Assembly (NCBI RefSeq): GCF_040412425.1 | Contig: NC_089756.1 | Coordinates: 9,331,226-9,395,225 of the forward strand | Origin: Macrobrachium rosenbergii | Lineage: Eukaryota; Arthropoda; Malacostraca; Decapoda; Palaemonidae | Length of the DNA stretch: 64,000 nucleotides | Reading direction: 5' to 3' | Shown here: one piece after another, positions 24,079 through 38,489 of the stretch | Layout of the letters: the number at the start of each line of letters is the position of its first letter | Numbering within the stretch: the first letter of the stretch is position 1 | The notes under the pieces: model-generated | Database searches by the model: none | The model's input: only the letters and a program-made list of their open reading frames with translations | What the model was told of the DNA's origin: nothing | Made by a program: the position numbers and the translations under genes

Positions 24079-24151
24079 AGGTCAACCGCAGTAGAGACTC
24101 TTTCCTTTCGCTCGCAATATCGTTCAGAAACCTTGTGTATTGATGATCCAT
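24079..24151 (-). CDS. AADAT: AADAT-like exon 1 (coding start)
   Basis: Starts ATG (24151-24149) one base after a TTTCAG acceptor and ends before GTGAGT (24078). It encodes MDHQYTRFLNDIASERKESL and a few more residues, 24 codons plus one base. The Y-x-R-F and LLRLT pattern parallels the human N-terminus. The split codon completes in exon 2 as Phe. Confidence 0.85.
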
Positions 24152-24385
24152 TCTGAAAGAAAAATAGAGATTGTTGCTAAGTATCATGGATTCCAGTATT
24201 ATTCTTTTATTTTTTTAAGATTTTTTATATTGCAAATGAATTACACAACACTAAGTGGAGAATGCCGTTTCTAGCTTAATTGACATGTCAGGACAGACTA
24301 ACGGGTTTGTAATATATAAACGGTATATAGATATTTATATGTTCATCATGTTCCATATTTCCGTGATTCAGTTCTACACACACAC

Positions 24386-24476
<91 letters not shown>
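24386..24476. repeat. (TA)n microsatellite, left border of AT-rich repeat copy B
   Basis: About 45 TA units after a CACACACA stretch. Confidence 0.95.
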
Positions 24477-24478
<2 letters not shown>

Positions 24479-25314
24479 TATACATGTGTGTGTGTATATA
24501 TGGTATGTGTATGTATGTGTGTGCACGTGTGTGTGTGTATATATATAATTATAATGAGATTATGTGTGTTTTGATTTGATGTGTATGATTTTGAGATGTC
24601 TTTATTTCTTATAGATGACTCTTGTGTTCTGTATTTTTATATAATTTTCAGCTATTTCATATGTTTTGAGGTGACTTTGTAATGTATATTCACTTATGCT
24701 TATAACACACCGTGTTCGTGGAAGTTACGTTTAAGTTTTGTAGAGATTATCAGACAGCCATTTCCTGTCTACACAGCTGCATAGGATAAGGGAGGTCGTA
24801 TTGGAAGGGCCACTTTGCCTATCTTTGACAAGTGACAGGTCTCAGTCCTAATGCTTATTATATGTTTATCATGTGTGTCTGTTCTGTAATTATTATTTTT
24901 TCTATGCCTCATTATGTATTCCATAACCTGAGTAGAAGGATAAGAGAGGAGAGATAGGTCTGACATGTTGACAGGGCTTTTTTTTAAGCCAGATCGTTCG
25001 CAAATTTATTTCTGTTTACCCAGGTGGTTAACTAAGAGCAGGAAATGTCAGTCATCCTAGATAAGAACCCATACCTTTTCCCAGGCTTTAGAATTCTCTG
25101 TGTGTATTCACTGTGTGTATTCACTATGTGTATTCTTTCTGTGTATTCCCTATATGTGTTCTTTGAGTATTCAGTGTTCTAGAATGTATATGAAGGAGCT
25201 CAGGATATTCTAAGATTTGAAGTGGATAATTGGCAACTTAGGCTTGAAGATAAAACCAGGATTAGTGAGCTAACACAGTTAGCCTGTTACAGGGTTTTAA
25301 AGACATAATAAGTC

Positions 25315-25382
<68 letters not shown>
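25315..25382. repeat. (CT)n microsatellite
   Basis: About 34 CT units inside AT-rich repeat copy B. Confidence 0.95.
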
Positions 25383-25388
<6 letters not shown>

Positions 25389-26140
25389 TATTAGGGTGTA
25401 TACTGGCTGCTCTCCTAAATATATAAGTTTTATAAAACTCTCCCACGAAGTGTATATTTTGTGTATGGTCCCAAAATATTTGTGTTCTTCAACCATTGTG
25501 TTTATATATTACAAAAGGAGTAAGGTAGTGTGCTTATTTGCTTGTATTGTAATTATGTTGAAAACTGAAGTGTTGTCGTTGAGGAAGTTATAGAAAGACG
25601 AGATTGGTATAATCTATAATCATATTTTGTCTTAGTGAAATTGCTGTTGGTATATTTCCATTTTTTGCATATTTCATTCTTATATGTCTGTGTTTATAAT
25701 TTCACAGTGTTACCTAAAGTTTTGTGTTGGTGATTACTTAAAGTTTTGTTGGTGTTAATTTGCATTGCTGAGATTTCAGCGCCTACTTATTATTGAGATT
25801 TCAGTGAATACCTGTGTTGACTCCCATTTATTAATGTTTTAGTGAACACTTGGGCTAATTGCAGATGTTCAGATTTATGTCTAAAACTTGAGTGAGAGTT
25901 AGTGGTTTGAATTTTACTTAATTAAATTGATTTCATGATAAAGTTTTGTGAATTAATTTTGGTTAAGAAATACTTAAACCTTACACTGTTGTCAAGTAAT
26001 AGTAAATCTTTTTGAGATTGTGAACTCTGCTTATAACTTTTGAACTTAGAAGTATATTTGTCTGTTTAAAGTTTTAAAAACACAGTGTTTCATTTTGACC
26101 ACCAGTGATTAGAGATATTTGTGTGTGTGTGTATAAGGTA

Positions 26141-26312
26141 AGTGATATATTTGTTTGTTCACCTGAGGCTTATCTAGGTGAAACAGAACCAGGGAAACAA
26201 TTATAGTATTTGTTGGAGTGATGCCCAGTGATATATCTGTTTGTTCACCTGAGGCTTATCTAGGTGAAACAGAACCAGGGAAACAATTATACTATTTGTT
26301 GGAGTGATGCCC
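26141..26312. repeat. Recent 86-bp tandem duplication
   Basis: 26141-26226 and 26227-26312 are adjacent copies differing at about two bases (ATTTG/ATCTG and TAGTA/TACTA). The other copies of this family have one unit, so the duplication is private to copy B. Confidence 0.95.
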
Positions 26313-26545
26313 TTTTTCCCCTAGTCTGTTTATAGCTTATCGGTTGTTACCTCACCCATAACTTGATAAATTTAGATTGAATTTTCAAGTGTTCAGCAAA
26401 TTTCAAGGAATCACTGTACCTTTAGAGTATTCAGTCTTAATATTTTTGTTATGAGGTTTCAAGTGTCTGGCTGAAGTGAGGTAAATTTTTTTGGTCTTGT
26501 TATTTGTGCAATAACCAGGTACTTGATCACTTCATGACAAAATAT

Positions 26546-26546
26546 A

Positions 26547-26612
<66 letters not shown>

Positions 26613-26680
26613 TATTACATTATATATAATTTATATATTATGTATATATATATACATACATATATATTACATTATATATA
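26546..26680. repeat. (TA)n array with interrupted TA-rich tail
   Basis: Pure TA to about 26606, then ATATATTACATTATATATA repeated twice. Confidence 0.95.
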
Positions 26681-26689
26681 GAATGGGGG

Positions 26690-28395
26690 TTGACTGCGTA
26701 TTTTTACAGTAAGTAAATAATCTTAGCTTTGCAAAACCCCTCGTAAGCCCACAAACAGAATAATTAATGAATAATTACTAATTGGAAAAGTTGTCAGGTG
26801 AAAGTGTGTTTAACATTAGTTTTTTGTTTACACTCACAACAGGGTGAAATTAATAGGGAAAAATTTAACACTCACTAAAATAACAAATTGAAATAGGACA
26901 CAACAGCAGTTACTGAGTGAATGACTACACATCAAATTTACGAGTACTGGCCACTTGCAAGTGACCCCTAAGCCAAATCGGCAATAAATTTCTATCCGCT
27001 TCAGTATGGACGGATTTCTTCAGGCAATCAGGAACACAGAGGCACGGCTACATGGGTAACTGCACTGATGACACTCTTGAAAATGAGACAATTCCAGATA
27101 AGACTATTACCGAATCACAATCTCTCTATAAATGAGTTACTGCAAGAATTGGAGGGATTTTCTTTACTCTACTCAATTCTTAGCAAGGGCGAGAATTAAT
27201 TTACTTTATGCACTGCTCAAGGAATTACACACTGGTATAGCAAGGTCGCTGTTTAAGTCAAAGATAAGGAATTACTCGAGCGTTGAAATGCGAGAGAGAT
27301 GATAAAAACAAGTCAAAGAAAAAGACACTGGCCAACCAATTCCCGGGTAGGTACCTTCATTGCATCCTGTTATTGCTTGCACACACAACCTTATGTCGAT
27401 GTGATCCAAGTTTTTGGCAGCGTCCGGGAATGGCACAATCAATCCAGTGTAAGAAAAATGTTTAGTACCACAGTCAACCCAGCTCAGGGATGATTCGGTC
27501 AGAGATTACCTGTGGCTGAGTACTGACTGAACTCAAGATGGAGGCTACCCTCGCCTTATATGGCTTCAGTTGTTGCTTGAGGTATTGCTTTGGGCTGCAA
27601 GGCCAGCGCATACCTGCAGATTAAGGAAAGAGGTCGTGGGCCGGTAAAAGATGGAAAACTCAGCCGGAGATTGATTGAACCTGAAGATTAAGACAGGGGA
27701 AACAGCCACCTACCCCAATTGTGTTCCTTTGGGACACATAAAGCCCATCCCTTGAAGAAGGGTGCGACTGGTAATTGCTAAAACTCTCCTTTCGCTCCTA
27801 CTTAAGAGTTAGCGATCTGGCAGCAGTAACTGTAAAAGTTCCCCCTTTAAACAAGCATTCCACTCCCTTTCGGTTACATTAACGACTTCCCCCTAATGGG
27901 TCGTTGTCCATCCAAATGGAAATACAACTCTTACTTATCCCCTGAGGAGGAGTGAGCTTGCTAGCTAACTTAACTTAATGTCCCTAATACCAGCGTAAGA
28001 CTGCAGCCCCACCAAATCCGTCATGTGCGTCCCACAATGCTAAAGTGTTTTTTTACGTCTACATACGTCTCAATCAACTTCCATAATTCAAGTACGAGTG
28101 GCCCCACACGGCACATGAGCTTAGGTGGCATCATGTGCGTTAACAGACTGCACGCGCAAGGAACAAAACATTTTGTTTTTAGTCGGAGGTAGACGTGCAT
28201 CTTCGAGCAGTGGTCCACATAAAGGAGGAATTAACTAGCGCTGTGTACTCAAATGTGATGATTTGTGGTATTTATGATACAGGATTTAAGTAGGTTTTCT
28301 GTTATTTCATAATGGATACATTTCTTTCAGAAGTAATAACCTAGACCTACATTTAAAAAGAAGATGCATTCTTGTACTCCTTAATATCTAGTTAT
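26690..28395. other. Non-coding, no feature recognised
   Basis: No protein or repeat family identified. A modest minus-strand frame at 28021-28218 has no recognised motif and is not reported as a gene. Confidence 0.5.
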
Positions 28396-28398
28396 CAA

Positions 28399-28554
<156 letters not shown>

Positions 28555-30167
28555 TGTTAAGGATATACATTCCTCCCTCCTATTTAGCTGCTATCTAGTT
28601 AACTTATAGGGAGAATTTTAGTTTCAGTTAGCTTATAGCTGGCGCCAATATGTCGGAACTCAGTTGTTTCCACTCATAGGACAGAGAACGCATGCTTCCC
28701 CGGCCTACAGGAAATGCCCCAAACAGGGTAGACAATGGGTCTCCCTCTTAAAAATCCTCCTGCTACCAGAACACACCTAGATTCCCCCTTAACAATCGTA
28801 CAATGCGGGAACAACACCCAACACCCCCGTTTCCCCCCCATCGCCTGAGATGGGGTAGCAATTAGTGTTCAGAGAGCCCAATAGGCGTATCGAGATTAGG
28901 GGATGCGGTAGGATTTTAGTCTGGAAGGCCTTAGTCCTAAGGTATCCTTTTCTCTGTGATTTTGCTGACCTTTTGACATGCTTGCAGGTACAGCTCCCCC
29001 CCCCCACGCCAAATGCGACCTGCTTTTCAAAAGCAGGCAGAGACTTGCTTCTGACCTCCTCTGCACCAGACGTGCAATACTTCTCTGCTCCGCTGGTGTG
29101 GCAATCGCCGACGGACAGCCAATCCGATTGTAGGCGCCCATAACAATCATAAAAGGTTCGTACGTTTGCGAGTAGTCAAATTGCCAGCCCTGTCCCTTGT
29201 ACTTAACTCCTTAATTTCCATTTCTTTTAAACTTTTAACCTCTTCCTCCACGAAACAATCTTCCCTTTGTCAAAATCTTGCCTGTATCCCCTGCCTTGCC
29301 ATTTACGTACTTTGAGTTCGAGTAAAGATCCCGATATAACAATCATTTATCCCTCCACCAGTGCAATCTAAGGGCTATTTAAGTTATTTAAGTTAAGTTG
29401 TAACAGCGTAAGTTAACTTTGGGCGCGTATAATTACGTGTTCATGGTTACCGCACACGCTGCTCCGATTCTCAGATCATATTTACGTGCTTTCATTAAAA
29501 GCACCTTCTAGGCTACGTTATGTGTTGTATTTAAGAACGTGTCTCCAGTAATCTTCTGTAGGGAGATTCCATTTCCCTAGTTTGAGCAGGGCTAACGCAA
29601 AACGTCTCTTTCAGGAGGAGACACGTGGTGCGATCAATTCCATGCTTCCATGCCTCGCCTGCCATCCCATTAATTCCTGGTCGTAGTTAGGAGAAGCTTC
29701 CGTTGTGGCCAACTGTCCTATGAAGTATTCCTCCATCCTGGAACACCATCATTTGCATTACTATTTCACGTAATCAGGGCAGACTGAATGTGATTATTAT
29801 CATTGAACTGATTATTGCAGATTGACCCCATTTTTATCCACTTGCTTGTTGCCAACTCATGAACATTATTGTTATTGTGCCCTATTCTGAATCTGCCCCT
29901 CAGTGATTATGCTGTATGGTGTCTAAATGTTGATTTTCTAAATGTTGATTTGCTAAGTTTCTATAAATAAATAACTGTAAATTGGCAAAAGAATTCTAAA
30001 TTCCAACATGGCGACCTTCCACCTTAAATTATAACTCCAGGAAAATTCTGAGGTAAGTCTTCAATTAAATCCTCCTTTTGTTTACAAACTGGACTCTCTT
30101 GGTTTCGTGGCAGCATCAATTATAATTTTGTGTGTAAATTCGTACCACACCAGTCCAGTCTGTAACA
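28555..30167 (+). repeat. 5' LTR of the Gag-protease element
   Basis: 1613 bp, TG...CA. Shared landmarks with the 3' LTR include CAAACAGGGTAGACAATGGG, AGGCGCC(C/T)ATAACAATCAT and CAGTGATTATG. The sequence following it (GTGACGACCAAATG) is the candidate primer-binding region. Confidence 0.92.
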
Positions 30168-31975
30168 GTGACGACCAAATGCCAGGATATAGTCGAATAG
30201 CTAAATTAGCTTCGCTATTAAGCTAGACTAGATAAACCAGGAATATATAAAATTGATTATTTTATTCACGATAACCATTTCATTTTAAAAAGCACAGGAA
30301 GCGATCGTAGCCGACGTCTTTTGGTAAACAGTGTGTGTGCATGTCCTAATATTAAGGAAATAAGAGTAATATTAATATTTCTTTTAAAACGCAACAATTC
30401 TCGTAGCATTAAAAGCGTTCATAACAAGGGAACGCGTAGGGTTCTTATATTAGCGAGACACAGAGAAAGGCGCGAAATGTTCGCCCCGCAAAATTTCTAA
30501 AGTGTAGGAAAAGTGTCGGGTTGTAGACGAATAAAATTAGGATTTAGGAAGTGGTAGCTAGGGAATTTTGCATGTGTGAGCTAGGACCAGTAACTAGGAG
30601 TCTATTTCAGAATAGTTACGGCAAAGAAAATGTACATTTCTTGGTTAGTGATAAATTTTGAAATAACGATTAGTTTACGGGAATCCGTATAGCGATATCT
30701 GGCATTTATACGGCCAGCCAGCCAGCGTTGTGTTCAAATCGCGCATGCGTCAACGTGTCTCAGTGTTGGAAAAACAGTTCCCAGCGTTTATTTTTGCATA
30801 TTAAAGTATTAACGTAAAGTAAAGACAGTGCTGACATTCGAAGTTAAATAATTCATTTCGCATTTTAAAACCCGCATTTAGCAAGAAAGTGCAGTCTGTT
30901 TTGTTGTCTTCCCTTTTCGCCATCCATCCAATTCCAATTTCGTCTTGGTCGCACGGCGAGCAAGAATCCTCGATCAGCTGTTTCCCGCGCATATTCATTC
31001 CCACAACGTTCGTTCAAGGAACGAACCTCCTCCTTGTATGCTTAACGAAAATCGGGAAACGGTGCGAAACAATTTGAAACGCACTTGCGTACCATACTAA
31101 GTTTCTATGAGAGCAAGCAGTAGCAATTCCATAATATACTTAACGTACTTTCACAACTATAATTTAATTTTGCTTAAGCATAAAATAAAGAGATTATAAT
31201 TTCATAACAAATACGTGCCATTACATATCGCTCACTGAGAGAGAGAGAGAGAGAGATCTTTTTTTTCTTCCCCTTCTCTCGCCTCTCGCATTAGTGCATT
31301 TTTTTTTCTCACGGGACAAACGTAATTTACTTTAGAGTTTGGGGATCAACTCATAAAATTATAAAAAAGATACAAAGAATTAGATTAATAACAAAACCTG
31401 AAATTTCAAATTTCTAACCCATTTAAAATTTTATCATATACCCAGTGCAAAATTTCTGCAGGCTTGTGCTTAGTGGATTACTCAAGCAAACCAACCAGTT
31501 TTTATCACTATAAAGTGCAGATTATATCTTGTTACGTGTTCCAACTGATGTGCGGGAGTGACTTGCGTATTGCAAGTGCTAAACCATTGCACATTGAGTG
31601 CCTACCTTGTAGCCCACCTGTCCTCATGTCAGGCAGCGCCCACTAGTTCTCATAACTAGCTACCCACTCGTGCCACATCCAGTTCCATTTCTCTCAGTGC
31701 CACTAATCTGCGGCACTGCTAAGCACCCAATCACTGAAGCACTTATCTTTCTCCTCTTTCCTTTCCTATCTCTTCCATTCTGTTGAGTCTCTCATTTACC
31801 TTTCTACTCCCTACTTACCTTCTGCTCAGGCAGAGTACCTCACCTTCAGTGCCAATTCATGCACTGACATTTTGCATTGCTCCACGGAGCGCACCAGCAC
31901 CACAGTGCCACCCAACTAAAGCAACCTCTTATAAGTCATTGCACTTGTGTTGAAGAAACAGAGTGCCATACAACC

Positions 31976-32128
31976 GGTGTTTCCGCCCATAAGGACCGCA
32001 GCTCCTTCAGGAGCACCCCATTAACAGTGCATCCGCCCATAAGGACCATAGAGCCTTCAGGAGCACTCCATTTACCAGCGTATCCGCCCATAAGGACTCA
32101 GACTTCCTTCAGGAACGCTTTTCCTCTA
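31976..32128 (+). repeat. Three tandem units in the gag leader
   Basis: Three copies of about 50-55 bp, each with TCCGCCCATAAGGAC(C) and CCTTCAGGA(G/A)C. They lie 160 bp before the gag start in GC-rich leader sequence. Confidence 0.88.
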
Positions 32129-32286
32129 GTGTGACCCTCACAAGGTACACTCCTCCACAGTGCCACCTCATTCAAAGGTGCCACTCATTGAAGTGCCACT
32201 AGTCTAAGAACACTTCGTCCTCATCACAAACCTTTTCCTTCGGGAACACCCACGTAACTCACTCAGCACCCCTTCCCATCAGCAAC

Positions 32287-33266
32287 ATGTCAACCGAGGA
32301 GCATCAATATTTTAGGAATATAGGGAAGGAGGACGGTCTTTCCGGCCAGGCCCTTCAAAGGTTTGTAAAGGAACAGATCGCTGAGAAGAGAAAGTATGAA
32401 GAAGAACAAAGGCAGCAAGAAGCAGAAAGAGAGGAGCGGAAAAGGCAGCAAGAAGCAGAATCAGAAGAGCGGAGAAGACAGCAAGAAGAAGAAAGAGAAG
32501 AAAGACGAAGACAGCAGGAACTAGCGCTCTTAGACAAGGAGCTCGAGTTAGAGAGAGCCAAGAAGGAAAGTGCAGAAGCTTTAGCAGCACAACAAGCCTC
32601 CAGCCTCACCCCATTTGCACCAAATACCTCCCTCACGACAGTCAATGACCTCGTTGGCAAGTGGACAGAAGATGAGCCAGAACAATGGCTCGAAGAGATC
32701 GAATTCCTCTTCGAGACCTATGATGTTAGCCTGGCTGAGAGGGCCTTACTGCTTACCAAGCACCTGGACGGTAAGGCTAAGGCCACCCACCGAGCATTGG
32801 AGAGAGATCAATGAGGAGATATGGCTGCCGTCCCGTGAGTCCATCACTAGGCGTAATGAAATTACTTCCTGAGAGGTGGAGACAACGATTCAGAGGTATG
32901 GCCAAGAATGCTGGCTGGTCCTGGACGGAATGGGCCTGTCACAAACCTCGGCTGGGACCCGCTGGTTAGAGTCCCTGCGCTGCAATGCCTTCGAGGATGT
33001 GTTCAACCGGACCATGCTGGAGGATCTCTTCCAATGTGTGCCCGGGCCTCTGGCTGTGTATCTTAGTGATAAGCAGCCAGCCACCCTCAAGGAAGCCTGC
33101 CGCTTAGCTGATGCCTGGGAAACATACAACTCCTCCCATGGCACCTTGCAGCACAAAATAGTGCCACCCCCGACACCTCTCAGGCCTTCAATCGCCCCAG
33201 AATGGTCCACCCAGCAAACCTCCATGTCCCATCTGCAAGAAGTATGGTCATGCTGAAGCAGACTGC
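32287..33266 (+). pseudogene. Gag-like protein with coiled coil and zinc knuckle (frameshifted)
   Basis: Starts MSTEEHQYF, then KEDGLSGQALQRFV and an extended E/R/Q-rich coiled coil (about residues 35-100). A capsid-like segment follows: KWTEDEPEQWLEEIEFLFE, then ERALLLTKHLDGKA, then after a frameshift near 32812 a block containing DLFQCVPGPLAVYLSDKQPA and LKEACRLADAWE. The latter resembles the SCAN/capsid fold of Ty3/gypsy Gag proteins. A further frameshift near 33200-33225 precedes a perfect CX2CX4HX4C knuckle at 33225-33266 (CPICKKYGHAEADC). The same GLSGQAL Gag occurs at 41579-42796 on the minus strand. Confidence 0.85.
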
Positions 33267-33579
33267 CACTATAGGGACAATAATCAGCAGGGCAACAACC
33301 CTCGGCAGTCTACCAGCAATCATCCCTCTTCCTCTCCTAATTCAACACCAGCTTCCCAGCATACCGTCACCGCTGGGAAATCATCTTATCCCCGGGCCCC
33401 TGCCGAGACTGTGGAGCTTCAGGGCACTCTACTTCTGGGTATCCTGCATGCCCAAAACATGTCGTCGCTCCCAGGCATGTCCACATGATCAGTACCACAT
33501 CTCCTCTGGCCGAGCCGGTCTGAGACAAAGTCCGTCACCATAGCCCCTGTGGATGAGTCTAGCCCCCAGTGCAAACCTG

Positions 33580-33830
33580 CCAACTACTGCTGACACTGGA
33601 TCGGATATTAGCCTGATCGATCGGGCCAAAGTGCCAGCCAGTGTCTTCATAGATGAGCAAGTCAGGTGGACGGTAACCTGGGTGGACCAGCAGTCCATAA
33701 CTGTGCCCACAGTTGAGCTCCGGTGATAACTGACTGGAGCATTGAGATTCACCACCTGGGCGTAGTGAACCGTATCAGGCATGGAGTGGAATTCCTGCTT
33801 GGTCGGGACATCCTCTGGGGATGCCCCACC
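33580..33830 (+). pseudogene. Retroviral-type aspartic protease remnant
   Basis: ADTGSDISLIDRAKVP (active-site DTG at 33592-33600) is followed about 190 bp later by FLLGRDILWG (33792 on), the second conserved protease motif. The two lie in different frames with a stop between, so the protease is broken. It is located between the two zinc knuckles. Confidence 0.8.
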
Positions 33831-34641
33831 CCCGGCATTGTATTGCCTGACTGCCTCCGCCAGTGACCTGCCAGAACCTCCTGAGCGGGACACAGCCTTT
33901 GTGACAGCTGTGCCCCCGCCAGCCGATACTAATCAACCATATTCTAGGCCTAGTCCACTGGTCTTGCGGCCAGACAGCCACCCAAGAATTACTCCCTCAT
34001 TCAAAAGGGAGCGAACAAATTACCGCTGCAAGCCCTGCAACGTAAGGGGTCACGCTGAAAGATGGGTAAAGTACCCCAGTAGGCTAGCCGCAGCGGCCAA
34101 TTCCACTGCACCGAGAGGCCCAATCCTCTCACTAAGACAGGAATCACTGTCCACATTCATGCCAGGGACTCCGAGGGGTCTTGATCCCCCAGGTCCCCCT
34201 TCAGCTTTGTCTGAAATTAATTCACTGCCAGTGCCCCTTGCCAGCACTGGTCAGTGCCCAACTCCATCCATCTTGGCGGGATGCTCCCTGCCAAGCGCAC
34301 TTCCCGAGCCGGGCCCTGAGTCAGTGCCAGTGCCGGGCCCCGAACATGACTTGGGTCCTCCTACAGGAGATCCACCAAATCTCACCACTGTGATCATTGC
34401 GCAGTGTGAACCTCAGACCCCTGATGTTTCTTCTTCCCACACTCTTCCACCTGCTGAGGATGACCCTCTAGCAGGCCTGGACGTTACCTCTTTTCTGGTT
34501 GACCAGGAGCTGTCCGGCCAGGATGCAGACGATGGTTCTCTTCCCACAACGGTTGTCGCAGCAGCCGAAGTAGGAGGCCAGCCCACAGCCCTTGAGGCTG
34601 CCCCTGAGCCTGCTCCTGATGGCACTCCTGGCCGTTTTTAA
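33781..34641 (+). CDS. Open frame with second zinc knuckle and Pro/acidic tail
   Basis: 286 codons open. Its first residues overlap the protease end in another frame, so the ATG is not a natural start. It contains CKPCNVRGH...RWVKY at 34027-34074. The related minus-strand element has CX2CX4HX6C here, so the last Cys has become Tyr. The rest is Pro-, Ser- and Asp/Glu-rich with no known domain. Past the TAA at 34639 the frame continues in phase with a basic segment (RPPKKKGRKKF) to a TGA near 34730, suggesting the TAA is a late nonsense change. Confidence 0.6.
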   Translation: MEWNSCLVGTSSGDAPPPALYCLTASASDLPEPPERDTAFVTAVPPPADTNQPYSRPSPLVLRPDSHPRITPSFKRERTNYRCKPCNVRGHAERWVKYPSRLAAAANSTAPRGPILSLRQESLSTFMPGTPRGLDPPGPPSALSEINSLPVPLASTGQCPTPSILAGCSLPSALPEPGPESVPVPGPEHDLGPPTGDPPNLTTVIIAQCEPQTPDVSSSHTLPPAEDDPLAGLDVTSFLVDQELSGQDADDGSLPTTVVAAAEVGGQPTALEAAPEPAPDGTPGRF

Positions 34642-35308
34642 GAGTCAGTATCCTCATCGCCCCCTAGGAATGGCCTAGCCAGACCCTGGAGGCCCCCAAA
34701 GAAGAAGGGGCGGAAGAAATTTACTCAGTGAGTCAGAGCCATAAGCTCTCTTGGCACTCATGCCCATTGGCACAGTGCCGCTTCCATCTCAGAGCGATCC
34801 TGGCACCTCCCCAGAGAGGGTAGCCTGTGTGACCTCTGAGCCCATAGCATTAACCCTTAACCACTTAGGCCTTTGTACTACTAACCCTTTTCCAACTAAC
34901 CTCCTTCCAACCCACTCTAGACTCAAACTGATATATTACTTAACCATACATTGTAAATTACCCTTCAGATTAGGCAAGTTTCCCTTTGTTGCATGCCATT
35001 CTTTAGTGCAAGTTCGTGCAGTGTCAGAGTCGTGGGGATAGTAGGTTAGGTTAGGTTAAGTGTTTACAGTGTGCGCTTGTCTAGGCGTAGATTTATCCCA
35101 TCATCTGAGGCCGCTAGTAGAAGTATCTATATCCTTATGTAGGTTAGGCCTGTAAATTAGCCAATTCAGAACCCCTCTTAGCAGTTAGGTAGGTTCCTTT
35201 AGATGCGCAGAGCCACAATCCACCTTATGTAGGGTCACGGGCCAGTCGGGAGGAATTAGCTAAGACCCTCACACCCGAAAGGGTGTGAAGGGCCTTTTAA
35301 GGGGGACT

Positions 35309-37022
<1,714 letters not shown>

Positions 37023-37024
37023 TA

Positions 37025-38480
37025 TTTTATTTTCTATTAAGTGATATTTTTCATTTCTTGTATTTTATTACTGAAATAATAAGATAAAAAATTTAACCTC
37101 ACTTCAATCAGATGGATTTGAAACTCATAATCCAAATTTAACCTGAATACTCTAAAGGTACAGTGATCCTTCAAACTTTCACGTTCTTAATACTTGAAAA
37201 CATCAAAGAAATTTATCAAGTTATGGGTGAAAGTAACAACTGATAAAATATAAATAGACTAGGGAAAAGAGGCATCACTCCATCAAATACTATAATTGTT
37301 TCTCTGGTTCTAAGACATCACTTTGATAAAGGAGAACTAGACAGATATATCAAATTACCTTGAACTACACACACAAATATCTCTAATCACTGGTGGTCAA
37401 AATGAAACATTGTGCTTTTAAAACTTTAAAGGACAAATTTATTTGCTAAGTTCAAAAGTTATAAGTAAGTTCACAATCTCAAAAAGATTTACTATTACTT
37501 GGGTTCAACAATTCAAGATTTAAGTATTTCTCCAAGATTAATTCATCAAAAATTTTAATTTATCATTAAGTCAGAAATCTTTTGATTAAGCATAAAAATG
37601 AACATCAATTAACACTCACAAAATATTATAATGTCAAATGACTTAATAATTAAAAATCAACATAAACTTTGTTTAATCACCAACTTCTCTGTGAAATTAT
37701 AAACACAACAGTTAATATGCAGAAAAAAGAAAATACCAACAGTAATTTCAAATACTTCAGACAAAATATGTTTAAAGGTTTATATCAATCTTTCAAAAGA
37801 TTAAAATTCACTTTTAAAAAGGCTAAACTCACGTGTTTCTAAAACTTCCTCAAACACAGGACACTTCAAACAGTCAACAATTTACAATACAAGCAAATAA
37901 GCACATTACCTTACTCCTTTTGTAATATATAAAACACACTTTCTTTCACAATGGTTGAAGAACACAAATATTTTGGAACCATTCACAAAAATATTACATT
38001 TCGTGGGAGAGTTTTACAAAACTTATATATTCAGGAGAGCAACCAATGTATACCCTAATAAGAATTGAGAAAGAGAGGCAGATGGAGGGACTTTAAATGT
38101 CTTTGAGAAACTTTACAGATAACTCTGTTAGTCCAGCAATCCTGCTTTTATCCATATCAAGCCTAAGTTTATGCCAATTAGAGGTGGGAAAATCCTAGAA
38201 TAACCTGAGCCCCTTTATTCTACATTCTAGAATACCCCTAGAATATATAGAACACATTCTATATAACACAATACATAATACTGAATATATATAGTATCTG
38301 AGGCCTTAAAAGAAAATATGCCTAGGCTCTTATCTAAATGATTGGCATTTTGTTCTGGTTGGGCACCTGTGTAATAAAAGTCCATTTGACTGTTGTTCAT
38401 CTCAAGAAAACCCTGTCAATCCCAAGTCAGATCTAATCTTAACTGTATCCTCGGCTCTGATCACATGGTCAGCTGTGCAA
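37025..38480 (+). mobile_element. Long AT-rich interspersed repeat, copy C
   Basis: Same orientation as copy A (10093) and reverse complement of copy B (24480-26545). For example CATCACTCCATCAAATACTA, AGGTACAGTGATCCTT and ATCACTGGTGGTCAAAATGA match copy B inverted. A GAGAAAGAGAGGCAGATGGAG tract (38069-38089) replaces the pure GA/CT tract. The right end runs into the next LTR element near 38480. Confidence 0.62.
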
Positions 38481-38489
38481 ACACAAAAC

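Larger units (their letters stand above)
15053..24151 (-). other. AADAT: Gene span: kynurenine/alpha-aminoadipate aminotransferase (KAT II-like)
   Basis: Nine coding exons on the minus strand, listed separately, join in phase with GT-AG introns and encode about 409-423 residues (human AADAT has 425). The enzyme is a PLP-dependent fold-type I aminotransferase that transfers amino groups from kynurenine or 2-aminoadipate to 2-oxoglutarate in tryptophan and lysine breakdown; the vertebrate enzyme is mitochondrial. All key residues are visible: NPTG (Asn about 197), EDDPYY (Asp about 226, Tyr about 229), SFSK with the PLP lysine at about 260, and SPYIR with the substrate-carboxylate Arg at about 396. 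Introns hold three minisatellites, a LINE tail and (TA)n/(CT)n arrays, so 1.2 kb of coding sequence spans 9.1 kb. A non-coding 5' exon must lie beyond 24152, because an acceptor precedes the ATG by one base. Related aminotransferases are possible, but the motif order and exon-by-exon similarity favour AADAT. Confidence 0.92.
24480..26545 (-). mobile_element. Long AT-rich interspersed repeat, copy B
   Basis: Its reverse complement aligns with copies A (10093) and C (37025). Anchors include GAACCAGGGAAACAATTATA (26186-26205 and again 26271-26290), TTGACCACCAGTGATTAGAG, and TTATCTAGGTGA. The (CT)n tract at 25315-25382 corresponds to the GA-rich tract of the other copies. Bounded by (TA)n on both sides. 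No coding capacity recognised. Confidence 0.62.

Noticed and set aside
28021..28218. 65-codon minus-strand frame with some protein-like composition
   Set aside because: No motif, no neighbouring exons and no repeat in the window supports it.
32312..32660. Minus-strand Leu/Ser-rich frames that look like membrane proteins
   Set aside because: Antisense of the plus-strand Gag coiled coil.
34751..35041. 96-codon plus-strand frame after the Gag tail as a possible envelope or accessory gene
   Set aside because: No signal peptide or membrane pattern is convincing, and it is out of phase with the Gag tail in a region full of stops.
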